DNA of 64,000 nt from Planctomycetota bacterium (GTDB taxonomy: Bacteria; Planctomycetota; UBA1135; GCA-002686595): assembly GCA_029259635.1 (NCBI GenBank), contig JAJDEU010000018.1:1-64000 (forward strand), written 5' to 3'. Below, in pieces: positions 1 to 7,397 of this stretch (positions are counted from its first letter, which is position 1; each line of letters begins with the position of its first letter). Position numbers and translations under genes: made by a program. The notes under the pieces are model-generated. The model had not been told where the DNA came from, made no database searches, and saw nothing but the letters and a program-made list of their open reading frames with translations.

Positions 1-76
1 ACTTTGGGGCCCCCGCCCCCCTCCCACCCCCCCTGGGTCCGGCCCCCAAATTTTTTTTAGATCCCCGGGTTTGGTT
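1..76. other. Low-complexity window edge, possibly unreliable sequence
   Basis: The first 60 bases are dominated by runs of C, G and T (for example runs of seven C and eight T), unlike anything else in the window. I see no gene here. It looks like a contig end with poor base quality, or the degraded side of a repeat, since a sequence resembling the end of the palindromic elements follows at 77-90. Confidence 0.4.
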
Positions 77-90
77 TTGCCACCTTCCGG
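77..90. repeat. Possible end fragment of the 232-bp palindromic element family
   Basis: The bases TTGCCACCTTCCGG closely match the terminal bases of the palindromic elements at 23421-23652 and 40714-40945, which end in TTGCCACCTTCGG; the difference is one extra C. The sequence to its left is too degraded to align. A contig break inside a long hairpin would be a natural explanation. The match is short, so this is tentative. Confidence 0.25.
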
Positions 91-132
91 TCAGCGATTT
101 TGTCGCCGCGATCCGATCGCTATGATGGCGGC

Positions 133-876
133 ATGGCTGACCAAATCGACTATGAACTGCGGGGCGACGACTTTCAGGCTGTCTTGATCACGCTCGACTC
201 GGGCGAGTCGGTGCGGGCCGAACCCGGCGCGATGATGTGGATGGAGGACGGTATCGAGATGGATACCTCAACGGGCGGCGGGCTCATGTCTGGGCTCAAG
301 CGCAAGATCGCGGGCGAGAGCTTTTTCATCACGAGCTTTACGAACAACTCGAACTCGCGGTCGGTGGTGGGGTTCGCCGCCGATTATCCCGGCAAGATCC
401 TGCCGGTCGACTTGGCGCGCGGCTCGATTCTGTGCCAGCGCGATGCGTACCTCTGCTCCGCGCACGGCATCGAGGTGACCATGGCGTTTTCGAAGCGCCT
501 CGGCGCGGGCTTCTTCGGCGGAGAGGGCTTCATTCTCCAGAAGCTGACCGGCCAGGGGTTGGCCTTTATTCACGCCGGCGGTCACATCATCGAGCGCGAC
601 TTGCAGCAGGGCGAGCGCCTGCGCATCGACACCGGTTGCATCGTCGGCTTCGAGGAGTCCGTGGACTACAACATCGAGATGGTGAAGGGCGTCAAGACGA
701 TGCTCTTCGGAGGCGAGGGTCTGTTCATGGCGACGCTGCGCGGCCCGGGCAAGTGCTGGGTGCAGACGACGCCGTTCTCGCGTTTTGCGAATCGCGTCCT
801 GTCGGCAGCCGGCGGAAGTACCGGCCAGCACAAGCGCGGCGGAGGAATACTCGGTCAGTTCCTGCAGGGCGACTGA
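133..876 (+). CDS. TIGR00266 / AIM24 family protein
   Basis: A 247-residue protein of the AIM24 (TIGR00266) family, a Gly-rich double-stranded beta-helix-like fold of unknown molecular function. Visible family features are the acidic opening around EPGAMMWMED, the central FFGGEGFILQKLTG segment, and a second glycine-rich stretch FGGEGLFMATL followed by G-x-W-Q-T-T-P near residues 215-225. I chose the ATG at 133; a TTG at 100 in the same frame would add 11 unconvincing residues. It has no signal peptide, so it is probably cytosolic. It converges with the lipoprotein gene at 895, with only 18 bases between stop codons, and those bases contain the palindrome CGCGAATTCGCG. Length and motifs are normal for the family; function remains unknown. 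Confidence 0.85.
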   Translation: MADQIDYELRGDDFQAVLITLDSGESVRAEPGAMMWMEDGIEMDTSTGGGLMSGLKRKIAGESFFITSFTNNSNSRSVVGFAADYPGKILPVDLARGSILCQRDAYLCSAHGIEVTMAFSKRLGAGFFGGEGFILQKLTGQGLAFIHAGGHIIERDLQQGERLRIDTGCIVGFEESVDYNIEMVKGVKTMLFGGEGLFMATLRGPGKCWVQTTPFSRFANRVLSAAGGSTGQHKRGGGILGQFLQGD

Positions 877-894
877 CCCCGCGAATTCGCGCGG

Positions 895-1395
895 TTAGTC
901 GTCGCCGATGTAACCGAGGCTTTCCATCTCGTTGACGGCTTCCGTGTCGCCGGCTTTAGCAGCAGCGGCTTGAATCGTGTTCATCACGGCGTCGAGGGCG
1001 GGCGATTCGGTATACGCCTCTAGTCCGGCCTTACCGACATGCGTGGCTTCCGTGAAATTATCAGCGTCGGCGAGCCAGGTTGCGACTTTGATGTAGTCCT
1101 TCGCGCTCATCACGGCCGAGTTGGCCTTGGCGTAGTCGAGGAACACGTCTTCGGCTCGCCCCGCGTCGACGTGCGCGCCGGCCTCGATAAAGCCCCACAT
1201 TGCGCGGTTGTACTGCGCGTTGCCGGTGTCGGCACCGAGGGCGGTTACCGCAGCGTCGTACTGCGTGAAGGCGTCCAAGTAGTCACCGGAGTTGAGAGCC
1301 TTTGCCCCCGCGTCATTGAGCGAGGCGGGGTCGGTGGCACCACCGCAGGCGGAAAGAGCGAGAGTCAGAGCGAGAACGAGTGTCGGTGCACGCAT
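895..1395 (-). CDS. Small lipoprotein, tandem copy 1
   Basis: A 166-residue putative lipoprotein with a type II signal peptide (MRAPTLVLALTLALSAC, lipobox LSAC). The mature part is alpha-helical looking and rich in Ala, Asp and Asn, with tetratricopeptide-like spacing (NSGDYLDAFTQYDAAV, then NRAMWGFIEAGAH). It ends in SLGYIGDD. It is a close paralogue of the next gene upstream (1501-2001), and the promoter-proximal sequence is duplicated as well. Start chosen at the ATG just before the signal peptide. No enzymatic motif is visible. A role as a small periplasmic adaptor is possible from the TPR-like look, but that is inference. Confidence 0.75.
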   Translation of the reverse strand: MRAPTLVLALTLALSACGGATDPASLNDAGAKALNSGDYLDAFTQYDAAVTALGADTGNAQYNRAMWGFIEAGAHVDAGRAEDVFLDYAKANSAVMSAKDYIKVATWLADADNFTEATHVGKAGLEAYTESPALDAVMNTIQAAAAKAGDTEAVNEMESLGYIGDD

Positions 1396-1477
1396 GGCAA
1401 TAAGTCCGGGGCATTCGGGGCATTCGGAAGCGCAAGAGGTCACCCGAGGCAGCGCGCAAAGGCGGACCGGCTATTGG

Positions 1478-1491
1478 TGCGACACCGTATC
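1478..1491. repeat. 14-bp match to the arm of the palindromic elements
   Basis: GTGCGACACCGTAT between the two tandem lipoprotein genes is identical to 14 bases of the right outer arm of the elements at 23421-23652 and 40714-40945. No matching partner arm is visible nearby. It may be a remnant of another copy or chance; the short length keeps confidence low. Confidence 0.25.
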
Positions 1492-1500
1492 GTCGCGGGG

Positions 1501-2001
1501 CTAGTCGTCGCCGAGGTAACCGAGTCCGCTCATTGCGTCGGCGGCTTCGGGATCGCCAGCCTTCGCGGCTGCTACGCCGATGCTTTCCATTAGAGTGAGG
1601 AGCGCCGGCGTTTCGGGGTAGGCCTTAACCCCGGCATCAACGACATACACGGCTTGCGTGTAAGCGCCAGCATCCGAGAGCCAAGAGCCGACCTTGCCGT
1701 AGTCCTTCGCGCTCATCACAGCCGAGTTGGCCTTGGCGAAGTCGAGGAACAGGTCCTTCGAGCGCTCCGCATCGACTTGCGCGCCGGCTTCGATGAGGCC
1801 CCACATGGCCCGGTCGTACTGGGCGTTACTCGTGTCGGTACCGATCGCGGTCAGTGCCGCGTCGTACTGCGTGGCGGCTTCGACATAGTCGCCGGAGTTG
1901 AGGGCCTTCGCTCCCGCGTCATTGAGCGAGGCGGGGTCGGTGGCACCACCGCAGGCAGAAAGAGCGAGAGTCAGAGCGAGAACGAGTGTCGGTGTACGCA
2001 T
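1501..2001 (-). CDS. Small lipoprotein, tandem copy 2
   Basis: A 166-residue putative lipoprotein with the same signal peptide pattern as its neighbour (MRTPTLVLALTLALSAC, lipobox LSAC), nearly identical over the first 35 residues and about two-thirds identical further on. It ends in GLGYLGDD. It differs mainly in the C-terminal third. The reading frame stays open upstream to a TTG at 2169, and that extension itself begins with a lipoprotein-like signal (MLLALIVGAC), but the duplicated neighbour supports the internal ATG at 2001 as the real start. Function unknown; the tandem arrangement indicates duplication of a unit of about 600 bp including upstream sequence. Confidence 0.75.
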   Translation of the reverse strand: MRTPTLVLALTLALSACGGATDPASLNDAGAKALNSGDYVEAATQYDAALTAIGTDTSNAQYDRAMWGLIEAGAQVDAERSKDLFLDFAKANSAVMSAKDYGKVGSWLSDAGAYTQAVYVVDAGVKAYPETPALLTLMESIGVAAAKAGDPEAADAMSGLGYLGDD

Positions 2002-2589
2002 AGCAATAAAGTCTGTGGATTCGGGGCGTTTGGAGGCGAAAGAGGTTACCCGACGCAGCGCGCGAAGGCGGAAAATCGCCGGTGAAAGGTCGTGAGACGG
2101 TGTCGGCGGATTCGGCTCGGGTTCGGCGGGCAGTGGGGAGCACGCGCCGACGATCAACGCGAGCAGCAAATTAGGGGAGCCCGACCTACACGGACGACTC
2201 GCCGGGACGAGCTACCCAAGCGCCGACCTACGCGAGGAACCCTAGCCCGGAGAGTTTCCGAACCGGAAAGCCGGAGGTCACCTCAACGCGCCGCGGCGAC
2301 GAGAGATCTAAGACCTTGCATTTTCTGGAGTTAGGCTCCGATTGGAGCCTCCGAGTCTAAAGTTTCGCCACCGAGGCTCCGATAGCACTCTTATTGGAGT
2401 ATGATCGGAGTGTCGAACGAGCCTAGGCAGGCTCCCAGGGGCTCCAGACGGGGCTCTCGGGAGAATCCACGGGGCGAGGCCGACATCCCTCAACTCCGCA
2501 GTATCGATGGCCTGTCTTCCGGACGGGCCGATTGCTTATCAGGGCGTTTTGCGCGCTCCTTGTCTTACCCACTCACCAGAATCCACACC
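2002..2589. other. 588-base region without a convincing gene
   Basis: This gap holds the duplicated upstream region of the lipoprotein gene (about 2002-2090), an in-frame upstream extension with a lipoprotein-like start at 2169 on the minus strand, and the leader of the small protein that starts at 2590. A perfect 7-bp hairpin (AGGCTCC-GATT-GGAGCCT) lies at 2333-2350, and the motif GGCTCCGAT recurs at about 2374. Promoters for the lipoproteins (leftward) and the sulfate cluster (rightward) should lie here, but I cannot place them with confidence. Confidence 0.4.
2333..2350. promoter_or_regulatory. Small perfect hairpin upstream of sulfate-activation cluster
   Basis: AGGCTCC-GATT-GGAGCCT forms a 7-bp stem with a 4-base loop, about 240 bases before the first gene of the cluster. 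No T-run follows on either side, so it is not an obvious terminator. It could be a binding site or a leader structure. Confidence 0.3.
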
Positions 2590-2805
2590 GTGCGCGAAAG
2601 CAAAGTCACCGTGAAGATCCCGCGTCCGCTGTACCGCAAGGTCCAGCAGGTCGTCGAGGACTCTGGATTCAACTCCCCGACTGATTTCATCGTCTACGTC
2701 CTTCGCGACTTGATGGGTGATCAGGAGGAGGGCGAGGTGAAGGAGTACAGCCAAGACGAGCTCAACGACGTGAAACGCAAGCTGAAGAACCTCGGCTACC
2801 TCTAG
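2590..2805 (+). CDS. Ribbon-helix-helix-like small protein with C-terminal LGY tail (paralogue of 11765)
   Basis: A 71-residue protein starting at a GTG. Residues 4-12 (SKVTVKIPR) form a predicted short beta strand, followed by two helices (LYRKVQQVVEDSG and SPTDFIVYVLRDLM), the layout of a CopG/Arc-like ribbon-helix-helix fold. An acidic linker leads to a C-terminal VKRKLKNLGYL. The protein at 11765-11962 has the same architecture with a DDDITEKLRGLGYIS ending. An upstream ATG at 2401 is in frame, but the extra 63 residues are low-complexity Arg/Ser and unlike the paralogue. It sits 90 bases before ATP sulfurylase. It could be a DNA-binding regulator of the cluster, or a small partner of the AP-superfamily enzymes; the sequence does not decide. 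Confidence 0.65.
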   Translation: MRESKVTVKIPRPLYRKVQQVVEDSGFNSPTDFIVYVLRDLMGDQEEGEVKEYSQDELNDVKRKLKNLGYL

Positions 2806-2895
2806 TAAATCGATAACAAGGCTGCGTCACTTCCATGACGAGCAGCATGACCCACCGCGCCGATGCGCGGAACGAAACGTACCCACACCATTAAA

Positions 2896-4152
2896 ATGAG
2901 CGTCTCAACTTCAGCGAACCTTTCGCCCGTCCACGGCGGCCTGGACCAACCCGTCAACCGTATCGTCGAAGGCGTCGACGCCGAGTGGTCCAAGCTCGCC
3001 GTCATCGACGTCAACGAGATCGATCGCACAACGCTTTATCGCATTGCCGACGGCACGCTCAGCCCGATCAACGGTCCGATGACCGAGTCGGACTACAAGA
3101 ACGTGCTCCGCAAAGCCGCCATCGAGCGCGGCGGCAAGTGGTGGGCCTGGGGCATCCCGACCATCCTGCCCGTCACCGGCGACGAAGCCGAGACCTGCAA
3201 GATCGGCGACTCCTTGGCGCTCAGTTTCGAGGGCAAGGTCTTCGGCACGATCAAGGTCCGCTCGGTCTACGAGTGGGACAAGGCCAACTTCATTCAGTCC
3301 TGCTACGGCACCGAGCGCACGGACCACCCCGGTGCCGGCCTCTGGCTCGGCGACGACCGCACGATGCTGGTCGGCGGTGAGATTCAGCTTGCACCCTTCA
3401 AGGACGAGCGCGAGTTCGCCGACCGCGTGATGTCCCCGACCGAGACGCGCAAGCTGATCGAGTCCAAAGGCTGGGAGCAGTCCGTCGGATTCCAGACGCG
3501 CAACCCGCTTCACCGCGCGCACGAGTACGCGCTCGTCTACGGCGCCGAGACCATTCTTCGCGAGACCGGTCTCAAGACCGGCGTGATCCTGAACCCGCTC
3601 GTCGGTCAGCTCAAGGGCGACGACGTCCCGGCCGCGACTCGCATGAAGACTTACATCACTCTCGTCGAAGAGCACTTCCTCGGCATGGGTGACAAGGACG
3701 AGGAGCTCTGGAAGGAAAAGGGCCAGAACTTCGACGACGCCGTCGCTCTGATCGGCCTCGACATGCGCATGTACTACGGCGGTCCGCGCGAGGCGATCAT
3801 GCACGCGATCTACCGTCAGAACTGTGGCTTCACGCACTTCATCATCGGCCGCAAGCACGCCGACGCCCCCTTCGCCGACGGAACCGCCATCTGGGGCGAC
3901 TTCGACGCTCAGGAGATCTTCGGCAAGCTCGAGGGCGAGCTCGCGATCAAGACGGTCAACGTCGGCTTTGCGGCTTTCTTTGAGGAGCTCGGCCGCGTCG
4001 GTCTAGTGATGGAGAACAAGGACAAGACTTCGGTCAACATCTCCGGCACCAAGATGCGCGAAATTCTGAATGCCGGCGAGTTGCCCGACGACCGCGTGAT
4101 GCGTCCGTCGACGGCGAAGATCCTCGGCGAGTACTACCAGTCGAAGAAGTAG
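2896..4152 (+). CDS. sat: Sulfate adenylyltransferase (ATP sulfurylase, Sat type)
   Basis: A 418-residue homo-oligomeric type ATP sulfurylase, which makes adenosine 5'-phosphosulfate (APS) and pyrophosphate from ATP and sulfate in the cytosol. An N-terminal PUA-like domain precedes the nucleotidyltransferase domain. The nucleotide-binding motif QTRNPLHRAHE lies at residues 200-210, the second motif GRKHADAP follows, and the ISGTKMR loop is near the C-terminus. I prefer the ATG at 2896 over one at 2863 because homologues begin close to the PVHGG segment. An APS kinase gene follows two genes later, so the product APS is probably converted to PAPS rather than reduced; no APS or PAPS reductase is in the window. 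Confidence 0.95.
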   Translation: MSVSTSANLSPVHGGLDQPVNRIVEGVDAEWSKLAVIDVNEIDRTTLYRIADGTLSPINGPMTESDYKNVLRKAAIERGGKWWAWGIPTILPVTGDEAETCKIGDSLALSFEGKVFGTIKVRSVYEWDKANFIQSCYGTERTDHPGAGLWLGDDRTMLVGGEIQLAPFKDEREFADRVMSPTETRKLIESKGWEQSVGFQTRNPLHRAHEYALVYGAETILRETGLKTGVILNPLVGQLKGDDVPAATRMKTYITLVEEHFLGMGDKDEELWKEKGQNFDDAVALIGLDMRMYYGGPREAIMHAIYRQNCGFTHFIIGRKHADAPFADGTAIWGDFDAQEIFGKLEGELAIKTVNVGFAAFFEELGRVGLVMENKDKTSVNISGTKMREILNAGELPDDRVMRPSTAKILGEYYQSKK

Positions 4153-4204
4153 TCTCTCTCTGTCCGGCGCAATCACTACACCCTAATCACTGAGGCGAAA
4201 CCCA

Positions 4205-5161
4205 ATGGGTCTATTTGACATCTTCAAGAAGGAAGAGCCGAAGAAGCGTCCGCCCGTGCGTCCGATCTACAAGCCGGGTATGCCGGCTCAACCGGATCCG
4301 CAGGCGGAGAACAACTTCATCATCGTGATCCTCGACTCCTGCCGCTACGACTCGTTCATGGCGGCGGATCCGAAGAACATCACGGCGGTTTCGGGCGGCA
4401 AGGTCGAGAAGCGCTATTCCTACGCAGGTTGGACGGCACCGTCCCACTACAACCTGTTGACGGGACTTCTTCCTCACACCTCGCCGACGAATGTCTACGC
4501 GTCGGAGTACTACAAAGAAGACTTCTTCAACTACAACAAACGCCTCGGCTCGAAAGAGAAGTCCGTCGACTTTGGTTCGATGGTTCCGGGGCTGTGGCTT
4601 CCGGATTTCCTGCGCAACAAGCTTGGTTACAAGACCTGCGCGCGGGTTTCCCTGCCGGTTCTCAACCCGAAGACGGGCATCAATCGCTTCTTCGACGACT
4701 TCCAATTGATGGACAGTCACAACGATATGTCGGCCATTGTGGACAGCATGTCGTTCAGCAGCGATCGCCCGTCCTTCTACCTCCTCAACGTCGGAGAGAC
4801 GCACTACCCCTACGCCAAGCCGGATGAGGATTCATCCATGTGGCCCCGGATTAGCGGCGTAAACGGTGTCTTCAAGAAGATGGGGGATCAAATCGACAAC
4901 GACGATCCCGCGTTCAAAGAAGACTTTCAGTTCTTCGATCAGGAGAAACTCGACCAGCTACGGGAACGCCAGATCGGCACGGTTCGCTACCTCGATCAAG
5001 AGGTGTTCCCGAAGCTCTACGACATGGTTCCGGAGAACACCTATGTCGTCGTCACCGCCGATCACGGCGAATTGTTCGGCGAAGAGGGATACTTCGGACA
5101 CGGTCCGATCATGCACGAGAAATGTTTCGAGGTACCGTACCTCGAAGGAAAGATTCGCTAG
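4205..5161 (+). CDS. Sulfatase-like alkaline-phosphatase-superfamily protein with Thr nucleophile
   Basis: A 318-residue protein of the alkaline phosphatase superfamily. The first metal ligand is in VILDSCRYD (Asp44), the nucleophile position is Thr77 in WTAPSHYNLLTG, and the C-terminal metal site is TADHGELFGEEGYFGHG. The nucleophile is Thr rather than the Cys/Ser that is converted to formylglycine in sulfatases, so a phospho- or sulfo-transferase or phosphodiesterase activity is as likely as sulfate ester hydrolysis. It lacks a signal peptide and starts with a Lys/Pro-rich segment, suggesting a cytosolic enzyme. It lies between ATP sulfurylase and APS kinase, 52 and 30 bases away, in an apparent operon. 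The protein ends soon after the HGPIMHEK segment, shorter than typical sulfatases. Confidence 0.8.
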   Translation: MGLFDIFKKEEPKKRPPVRPIYKPGMPAQPDPQAENNFIIVILDSCRYDSFMAADPKNITAVSGGKVEKRYSYAGWTAPSHYNLLTGLLPHTSPTNVYASEYYKEDFFNYNKRLGSKEKSVDFGSMVPGLWLPDFLRNKLGYKTCARVSLPVLNPKTGINRFFDDFQLMDSHNDMSAIVDSMSFSSDRPSFYLLNVGETHYPYAKPDEDSSMWPRISGVNGVFKKMGDQIDNDDPAFKEDFQFFDQEKLDQLRERQIGTVRYLDQEVFPKLYDMVPENTYVVVTADHGELFGEEGYFGHGPIMHEKCFEVPYLEGKIR

Positions 5162-5191
5162 CCAGAGCTAGTACAAACAAGAGATTTTGAG

Positions 5192-5749
5192 ATGAGTAAC
5201 AGCAAAGGATTCACGCTCTGGTTTACGGGGCTTTCGGGCGCCGGCAAGAGCACGCTCGCCCAGTACCTTATTCCGATGTTCCGGGATATGAATTGCAACG
5301 TCGAGTGCCTCGACGGTGACGAAGTTCGCGAGAACCTCTCGAAGGGCCTCGGCTTTTCGAAGGAAGATCGCGACACCAACATTCGTCGCATCGGCTACGT
5401 CGCCAATATGCTTTCGCGTAACGGTGTGATCTCGATCACAGCCGCGATCAGCCCCTACGCTTCGATTCGCGACGAGATGCGCGAGAAGTGCGACGCGGCG
5501 TTCGTCGAGGTCTACGTTGAGGCGCCCCTTGAGGTTGTCGAAGCCCGCGACACGAAGGGTCTCTACAAGAAGGCTCGCGCCGGCATCATCAAGCAATTCA
5601 CGGGTATCTCCGATCCCTACGAAGAGCCGAAGAACGCCGAGATCACGGTCCACACCGGAGATCAGTCCATCGAAGAGTCTGCTCAGGCCGTCCTCGATTA
5701 CCTGCACGCCAAGGGCCTTATTCCGGCCAAAGAAGCCCAGAAGGCCTAA
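5192..5749 (+). CDS. cysC: Adenylylsulfate kinase
   Basis: A 185-residue APS kinase that phosphorylates APS at the 3' position to give PAPS. The Walker A motif GLSGAGKS is at residues 13-20, followed by CLDGDEVRENLSKGLGFS (APS-binding segment), RDTNIRRIGYVA, and the lid region around DTKGLYKKARAG. Length is typical for a stand-alone enzyme. It is the third gene after sat in the same direction, and an intrinsic-terminator-like hairpin follows at 5772. Together with sat this gives complete PAPS synthesis. No sulfotransferase with a recognisable PAPS-binding loop is found in the window. Confidence 0.95.
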   Translation: MSNSKGFTLWFTGLSGAGKSTLAQYLIPMFRDMNCNVECLDGDEVRENLSKGLGFSKEDRDTNIRRIGYVANMLSRNGVISITAAISPYASIRDEMREKCDAAFVEVYVEAPLEVVEARDTKGLYKKARAGIIKQFTGISDPYEEPKNAEITVHTGDQSIEESAQAVLDYLHAKGLIPAKEAQKA

Positions 5750-5771
5750 GCCCTCTACGCGATTCGATTCA

Positions 5772-5808
5772 CGCCACCATCGGGCTTCGGCCGGATGGTG
5801 GCGTTTTC
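5772..5808 (+). terminator. Rho-independent terminator after cysC
   Basis: The 10-bp perfect stem CGCCACCATC / GATGGTGGCG encloses a 12-base partly paired loop and is followed by TTTTC. It lies 22 bases after the cysC stop codon and 40 bases before the Rieske oxygenase gene, closing the sat-cysC transcript. Confidence 0.75.
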
Positions 5809-5847
5809 GGTTAAGCGCATTTTCAGAGCGGGAGTATCGTGGGCCCG

Positions 5848-6933
5848 ATGAAACGGGATTATGAGATCGCGCGGGATATCCGCGAGGCGGCGACCTTGCC
5901 GGGCGAGTTCTATCGCGATCCGCAGATTTTTGTCGCGCTTCGCGATCGCGTGTTTGCGCGAAGTTGGCAGTGGGTGGGGCACGAAGCCGAGAATGAGCGA
6001 GAGAGCGCTCGGCCGATCGATCTGCTAGACGGAATGCTCAACGAGTCCGTCGTGTTGACTCGCGACGGTGAGGGAAAACTGCGCGCGCTCTCGAACGTCT
6101 GCACGCACCGGGGGAATTTGATCGCGACGGAACCAGGGTCGTGTCGCACTCTGCGCTGTCGATATCACGGGCGGCGCTTTCAACTCGACGGCAAGTTCGA
6201 GTCCATGCCGGAGTTTGAGGGAGCGCTCGACTTTCCCACCGAAAAGGACGACTTGCCCGAGCTCGCACTCGAGAACGCACTCGGTTTCTTGTTCACGTCG
6301 CTGGAGCCGGCTTGTCCGATCGGCGATCTGGTCAGCGAGCTCGCCAGTCACATCGGTCACCTGCCTGTTGAGAGCGCGCGCCTCGACCCCTCGCGTTCGC
6401 GCGACTACACCGTCAACGCGAACTGGGTGCTCTATCTCGACAACTACCTCGAGGGCTTTCACGTGCCCTTCGTCCACCCCGGCCTCGGCGAGACGCTCGA
6501 CTATGAGTCCTACCGAACCGAGCTCTTCCCGCTCGCCAACCTCCAGGTGGGGATCGCGAAGGGAGACGGCCCGCTCTTCGAGCTGCGCTCGCCAACCCAT
6601 CCCGACGGCGAGCAAGTCGCGGCGGCCTATTTCTGGCTCTATCCCAACACGATGCTCAACGTCTATCCCTGGGGCATCTCGGTCAACGTCGTCGAGCCCA
6701 CGGCGATCGATCGCACGCGTGTGCTCTTCCGCTCGTACGTCTGGGATGCCGAGCTCCTGGATGACGGGGCGGGGTCCACTCTCGACCAGGTCGAGCTGGA
6801 GGACGAAGCGGTCGTCGAGCAGGTCCAGCGCGGAATCGGGTCCCGCCTGTACCGACGTGGCCGCTACTCGCCGTCGCGCGAGAGGGCGGTCCACCACTTC
6901 CATCGGCTCTTGACCTCGGATCTCGCGAACTAG
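5848..6933 (+). CDS. Rieske non-heme iron oxygenase, alpha subunit type
   Basis: A 361-residue aromatic-ring-hydroxylating-type oxygenase. The Rieske [2Fe-2S] ligands are Cys85-x-His87 and Cys104-x2-His107 (CTHRGN, then CRYHGRRF). The mononuclear iron site is in NWVLYLDNYLEGFHVPFVHPG, containing the bridging Asp and two His ligands, with the third carboxylate expected near DEAVVEQVQRG. No reductase or ferredoxin partner gene is adjacent. A GTG at 5839 is an alternative start with the GGGAG motif only four bases away. Substrate unknown: family members act on aromatics, choline/carnitine-like amines or sterols. The short form and lack of a beta subunit favour the amine/sterol-type group, but this is inference. 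Confidence 0.88.
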   Translation: MKRDYEIARDIREAATLPGEFYRDPQIFVALRDRVFARSWQWVGHEAENERESARPIDLLDGMLNESVVLTRDGEGKLRALSNVCTHRGNLIATEPGSCRTLRCRYHGRRFQLDGKFESMPEFEGALDFPTEKDDLPELALENALGFLFTSLEPACPIGDLVSELASHIGHLPVESARLDPSRSRDYTVNANWVLYLDNYLEGFHVPFVHPGLGETLDYESYRTELFPLANLQVGIAKGDGPLFELRSPTHPDGEQVAAAYFWLYPNTMLNVYPWGISVNVVEPTAIDRTRVLFRSYVWDAELLDDGAGSTLDQVELEDEAVVEQVQRGIGSRLYRRGRYSPSRERAVHHFHRLLTSDLAN

Positions 6934-7397
6934 TCAGGTTCGCCCGGAGCTGGGCTCGACCGGGTAGCACATAGACAGATCTCAGCGGCTCCCCCACGCT
7001 CGACCTTCGAATCCTGGAGAGAGAGCCGGGGTTTGCCCACCATTTGCTCCCCGAGGCCGTACAATTCTCGGCTTCAAAACGGGAAAAGCTCGGCTGGTGG
7101 GCCGCACAAGCAACCGAGAAGGACCCTTTCTCCCGAAGGAAACCAATCTCTCAGGCGCTCTCCCCCGCCGCTCTTCACTTAGCCAGATCCGAGAGCCGAA
7201 AAGAGTACCGACGGAGCAGCTTCGAAGGTCGCTCCCCGGTTCCCGAGTTTGCGCCCCTCTTTCGCCCCACTTTTCCTCGAATCTCCTCACTCCTGCCTCC
7301 CGAATCCCTGAGAGTCCTGGTGACCCTCTTTCTCGTCTTCGCTCACCCCTCTAGCAAGACGACGATCCCATCGGGTGTGACTCCTCGACCCACGAGC
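6934..7397. other. 464-base gap before the AP-superfamily pair
   Basis: No stand-alone gene is convincing here. From 7044 the frame of the downstream gene stays open, but the encoded residues are Ser/Arg/Pro-rich and precede a clear signal peptide, so I read it as a long untranslated leader. The leader is notably CT-rich between about 7125 and 7370. A promoter for the next operon should lie in this gap; TACAAT at 7060-7065 is a possible -10 but has no well-spaced -35 box. Confidence 0.4.

Noticed and set aside
2911..3858. A 315-codon open frame on the minus strand opposite ATP sulfurylase
   Set aside because: It is the codon-complement shadow of sat, full of Val/Leu/Asp/Arg with no motif or start signal, while sat has clear family motifs.
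5772..5808. The hairpin after cysC as a riboswitch for the Rieske gene
   Set aside because: The perfect stem followed by TTTT right after a stop codon is explained fully as an intrinsic terminator.
7044..7397. N-terminal extension of the AP-superfamily protein by 118 residues
   Set aside because: The extension is Ser/Arg/Pro-rich and precedes a signal peptide; a start at 7398 gives a proper exported protein.
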